A stretch of 7,670 nt of DNA from Flavobacteriales bacterium UBA2798. GTDB lineage: Bacteria > Bacteroidota > Bacteroidia > Flavobacteriales_D > UBA2798. The notes below the pieces were generated by a model. It searched no databases. It was not told where the DNA came from and was given only the letters and a program-made list of their open reading frames with translations. Position 1 is the first letter of the stretch; each line of letters begins with the position of its first letter. The DNA lies in contig DEHO01000057.1 of assembly GCA_002351955.1 (NCBI GenBank), forward strand, positions 3,471-11,140, written 5' to 3'. Positions 5,297 to 7,670 of this stretch are shown here, in pieces. The translations under genes and the position numbers were made by a program.

Positions 5297-6571
5297 ATGA
5301 ACATCCGCGCCAACGATCCAAACCGCCGCTCATGGGTGGAAGTACCAAAGGGATCTGATTTCCCAATACAAAACCTCCCTTTTGGTGTATTCAAAACCCA
5401 AGGAGAAAAACCACGTGTTGGTGTTGCCATTGGAAATAAAATTCTCGATCTCAAGGCGCTGCATGTTTTGGGACACCTTCCAAACCAGCCATTTAACATC
5501 AATGCCTTTGATACCGATTCGCTCAATACCATGATGAGCTACGGAAAAAAAATCGTCCGCGAATTCAGGAACAGGATTTCAGACCTACTCGAGGAAAACA
5601 ATCCCGAATTACGCGACAACCACAATCATGTTGCCCAGGTGTTGGTTGAACAAGCTGAAGCTGAAATGTTATTACCGGTTCAAATTGGTGATTATACCGA
5701 TTTCTATTCCAGCATCGACCATGCCACTAACGTCGGGAAAATGTTTCGCGATCCGGAAAACGCACTTCTTCCTAACTGGAAACATTTACCTGTAGGTTAC
5801 CATGGGCGATCTTCCTCTATCGTAAGTTCCGGCACTGCAATTCATCGTCCTAAAGGGCAATCCAAGGCACCTGATCAGGAACTGCCTTCTTTTGGTCCGT
5901 GTAAGCTTCTGGACTTCGAACTTGAAACAGGATTTTTCACTTTTCCGGGAAAGCCTTTGGGACATTCTATTTCAACAGAGGAAGCCGATGAGTATATTTT
6001 CGGCATGGTGCTGTTGAACGACTGGTCGGCACGCGATATTCAAACATGGGAGTATGTCCCCCTCGGACCCTTCCTCGCAAAGAATTTTGCCAGCTCTATT
6101 TCTTCCTGGGTAGTAACACTGGATGCTTTAGAGCCTTTCCGAACTAAAGGTGCAACACAGGTTCCTGCAGTATTACCTTATTTGAGTTATCAGGGTGAAA
6201 AAAATATTGATATTCATCTGGAGGTAATAATTCAGACGCCGGACGGAAATGATAATACGATTTCGAACTCGAACAACAAATACATGTATTGGACCATCGA
6301 ACAACAATTGGCCCATCATACGGTAAACGGTTGCAATATTCGTTGCGGCGATTTTCTGGGCTCAGGAACGATTTCCGGTCCCACCCGCGATACTTTCGGG
6401 TCGATGCTTGAACTCACCTGGAAGGGAACCCAACCTCTGAAAATGAAAGACGGCAGCGAACGAAAATTCATAAACGACAATGACACTGTAGTTATGCGGG
6501 GATATTGCGAAAAGGATGGTTTGCGAATCGGTTTTGGAGAAGTGAAAACGAAAGTATTACCTGCAATCTGA
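5297..6571 (+). CDS. fahA: Fumarylacetoacetase
   Basis: Hydrolyses 4-fumarylacetoacetate to fumarate and acetoacetate, the last step of tyrosine and homogentisate breakdown in the cytoplasm. The 424 residues align nearly end to end with the animal enzyme (about 419). The N-terminal domain carries DFPIQNLPFGVF (21-32). The catalytic domain carries DYTDFYSSIDHATNVGKMFR with metal ligand D135 and catalytic H142, LLDFELE with metal ligands E208 and E210, NDWSARDIQ with metal ligand D242 plus R246 and Q249, K262 in FLAKNF, and SMLEL with E372. Human equivalents are D126, H133, E199, E201, D233, R237, Q240, K253 and E364, mapped from memory. The start at 5297 was chosen because MNIRANDPNRRSWVEV looks like the Bacteroidota N-terminus; an ATG at 5258 would add 13 unrelated residues. 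No confident promoter is visible in the 185-base gap shared with def. The rel gene follows after 2 bases. Confidence 0.96.
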   Translation: MNIRANDPNRRSWVEVPKGSDFPIQNLPFGVFKTQGEKPRVGVAIGNKILDLKALHVLGHLPNQPFNINAFDTDSLNTMMSYGKKIVREFRNRISDLLEENNPELRDNHNHVAQVLVEQAEAEMLLPVQIGDYTDFYSSIDHATNVGKMFRDPENALLPNWKHLPVGYHGRSSSIVSSGTAIHRPKGQSKAPDQELPSFGPCKLLDFELETGFFTFPGKPLGHSISTEEADEYIFGMVLLNDWSARDIQTWEYVPLGPFLAKNFASSISSWVVTLDALEPFRTKGATQVPAVLPYLSYQGEKNIDIHLEVIIQTPDGNDNTISNSNNKYMYWTIEQQLAHHTVNGCNIRCGDFLGSGTISGPTRDTFGSMLELTWKGTQPLKMKDGSERKFINDNDTVVMRGYCEKDGLRIGFGEVKTKVLPAI

Positions 6572-6573
6572 AG

Positions 6574-7670
6574 ATGAAACCAGTAATTGATCCGGAAAAA
6601 GAGCGGCAGGAAATTCTAAATGCCTATCGTGGATTACTCCGCAGTTGCAGAGCGTCCCGCGATAGAGAAGATACCGATATCATCCGCAAAGCATTCAATC
6701 TCGCAGTAGAGAAACACAAAAACATGCGGCGCAAATCGGGCGAACCGTATATTTTTCATCCTATCGCTGTTGCCCGTATCTGTTCAGAAGAAATCGGACT
6801 TGGAGCGACTTCCATTGTTGCCGCATTGCTGCACGATACCGTTGAAGACACAGATCTTACGCTTGAGGACGTGGAAGACATGTTCGGGAAGAAGGTGGCG
6901 AAGATTATTGATGGCCTCACAAAAATCACCGGATTTGTAGACAATACAGAATCCATTCAGGCAGAAAATTTCAGAAAAGTACTGCTCACCATGGCAGAAG
7001 ATGTCAGGGTGATTCTTATAAAACTTGCAGATCGCTTGCACAACATGCGTACCCTTGGCTCAATGAGCAAGGAGAAACAGTTGAAAATTGCATCAGAAAC
7101 GGAATACCTCTATGCCCCACTCGCTCATCGTTTGGGATTAAATGCAATAAAAACAGAACTCGAAGACCTCTCCCTAAAATTTCGTGAGCCTGCTGCCTAC
7201 AATGATATTCAATCCAAACTTCAAAAAACACAAGCTGTACGTAATCGTTTTATTGCACAGTTTGTATTACCAATCAAGCGGCAACTTGACAAAGAAGGAT
7301 TTAATTATGTAATCAAAAGCCGGACAAAATCGGTGTTTTCCATTTGGAAAAAGATTCACCAAAAGAATGTTCCTTTTGATGAGATATACGATCTGTTTGC
7401 AATTCGCGTCATACTCAACAGCGAAAACGAACGCGAAAAATCCGATTGCTGGCGTGTTTATTCCATCGTAACGGATTATTATCAACCCAATCCCGACCGT
7501 TTGCGCGACTGGATCAGCACACCGAAAGGAAACGGTTATGAATCGCTTCATACAACGGTAATGAGTCCAACCGGAAAATGGGTGGAAGTTCAGATTCGCA
7601 CTAAACGGATGGATGAAATTGCAGAAAGAGGTTATGCGGCACACTGGAAATACAAAGAAAACAACAGTGC
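6574..7670 (+). CDS. rel: Bifunctional (p)ppGpp synthetase/hydrolase, 3' end outside window
   Basis: Makes and degrades the stringent-response alarmone (p)ppGpp. The frame is open to the last base; about 365 codons are visible of an expected roughly 730. The N-terminal HD hydrolase domain looks intact: H62 in YIFHPIAVA, LLHDTVEDT with H87, D88, E91 and D92, and KLADRLHNMRTL (150-161) with D153. The synthetase domain follows: RTKSVFSIWKKI (250-261), YDLFAIRV (272-279), RLRD (309-312), NGYESLHT (320-327) and VEVQIRT...ERGYAAHWKYKE at the end. RLRD stands where bifunctional enzymes have RxKD and hydrolase-dead RelA has ExDD, so the positive charge is kept and a bifunctional enzyme is predicted. 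The missing C-terminal half should hold the TGS and ACT ribosome-sensing domains. The start ATG lies 2 bases after the fahA stop, implying co-transcription. Confidence 0.95.
   Translation, partial: MKPVIDPEKERQEILNAYRGLLRSCRASRDREDTDIIRKAFNLAVEKHKNMRRKSGEPYIFHPIAVARICSEEIGLGATSIVAALLHDTVEDTDLTLEDVEDMFGKKVAKIIDGLTKITGFVDNTESIQAENFRKVLLTMAEDVRVILIKLADRLHNMRTLGSMSKEKQLKIASETEYLYAPLAHRLGLNAIKTELEDLSLKFREPAAYNDIQSKLQKTQAVRNRFIAQFVLPIKRQLDKEGFNYVIKSRTKSVFSIWKKIHQKNVPFDEIYDLFAIRVILNSENEREKSDCWRVYSIVTDYYQPNPDRLRDWISTPKGNGYESLHTTVMSPTGKWVEVQIRTKRMDEIAERGYAAHWKYKENNS

Noticed and set aside
5221..5532. 103-codon minus-strand open frame opposite the start of fahA
   Set aside because: It overlaps the conserved N-terminal FAH domain in antisense and has no family features; it is a shadow frame.

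Overview
The window looks like chromosomal DNA of a member of the Bacteroidota, probably Flavobacteriales-like. This rests on moderate to low GC, a minus-strand promoter of the TTTG-N19-TAnnTTTG type, starts that mostly lack a strong Shine-Dalgarno sequence, an ECF sigma factor followed by a small ORF, a Rel enzyme of the Bacteroidota type (RLRD in its synthetase domain), and lipoprotein/TPR and SUMF1-like genes. The genus is not determined. There is no tRNA, rRNA, CRISPR array, transposase or other sign of mobility, and coding is dense.

Bases 1-2861 form a plus-strand block of five tightly packed genes: a SUMF1-like (FGE-fold) protein cut by the window edge, a four-TPR protein, endonuclease III (nth), a very acidic single-pass membrane protein, and an exported CAP/SCP-domain protein. 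The TPR gene starts 2 bases after the SUMF1-like gene. TPR/nth and nth/membrane-protein each overlap by 4 bases (ATGA). The CAP gene follows after 20 bases. The block ends at a symmetric hairpin (2863-2892) that can terminate transcription from both sides.

Bases 2891-5111 are on the minus strand. Reading leftward from 5111 there is peptide deformylase (def), then a small TPR-like lipoprotein 3 bases later, then a long hairpin without a U-tract. A 251-base intergenic region follows, with a clear Bacteroidota promoter and a cluster of GGTTTG repeats. After it come an ECF sigma factor and a 68-residue ORF with a CxxCxC motif that runs into the shared terminator.

Bases 5297-7670 are on the plus strand, divergent from def. 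They hold fumarylacetoacetase (fahA, last step of tyrosine breakdown) and, only 2 bases later, a bifunctional (p)ppGpp synthetase/hydrolase (rel) cut by the right edge. This spacing suggests co-transcription of tyrosine catabolism with stringent-response control.

Most genes are core or housekeeping. The less ordinary points are an endonuclease III with only three of the four usual cluster cysteines, the small ORF behind the sigma factor, the repeat/operator-like region over the sigma promoter, and the small acidic membrane protein overlapping nth. I see no convincing new defence or mobile system.
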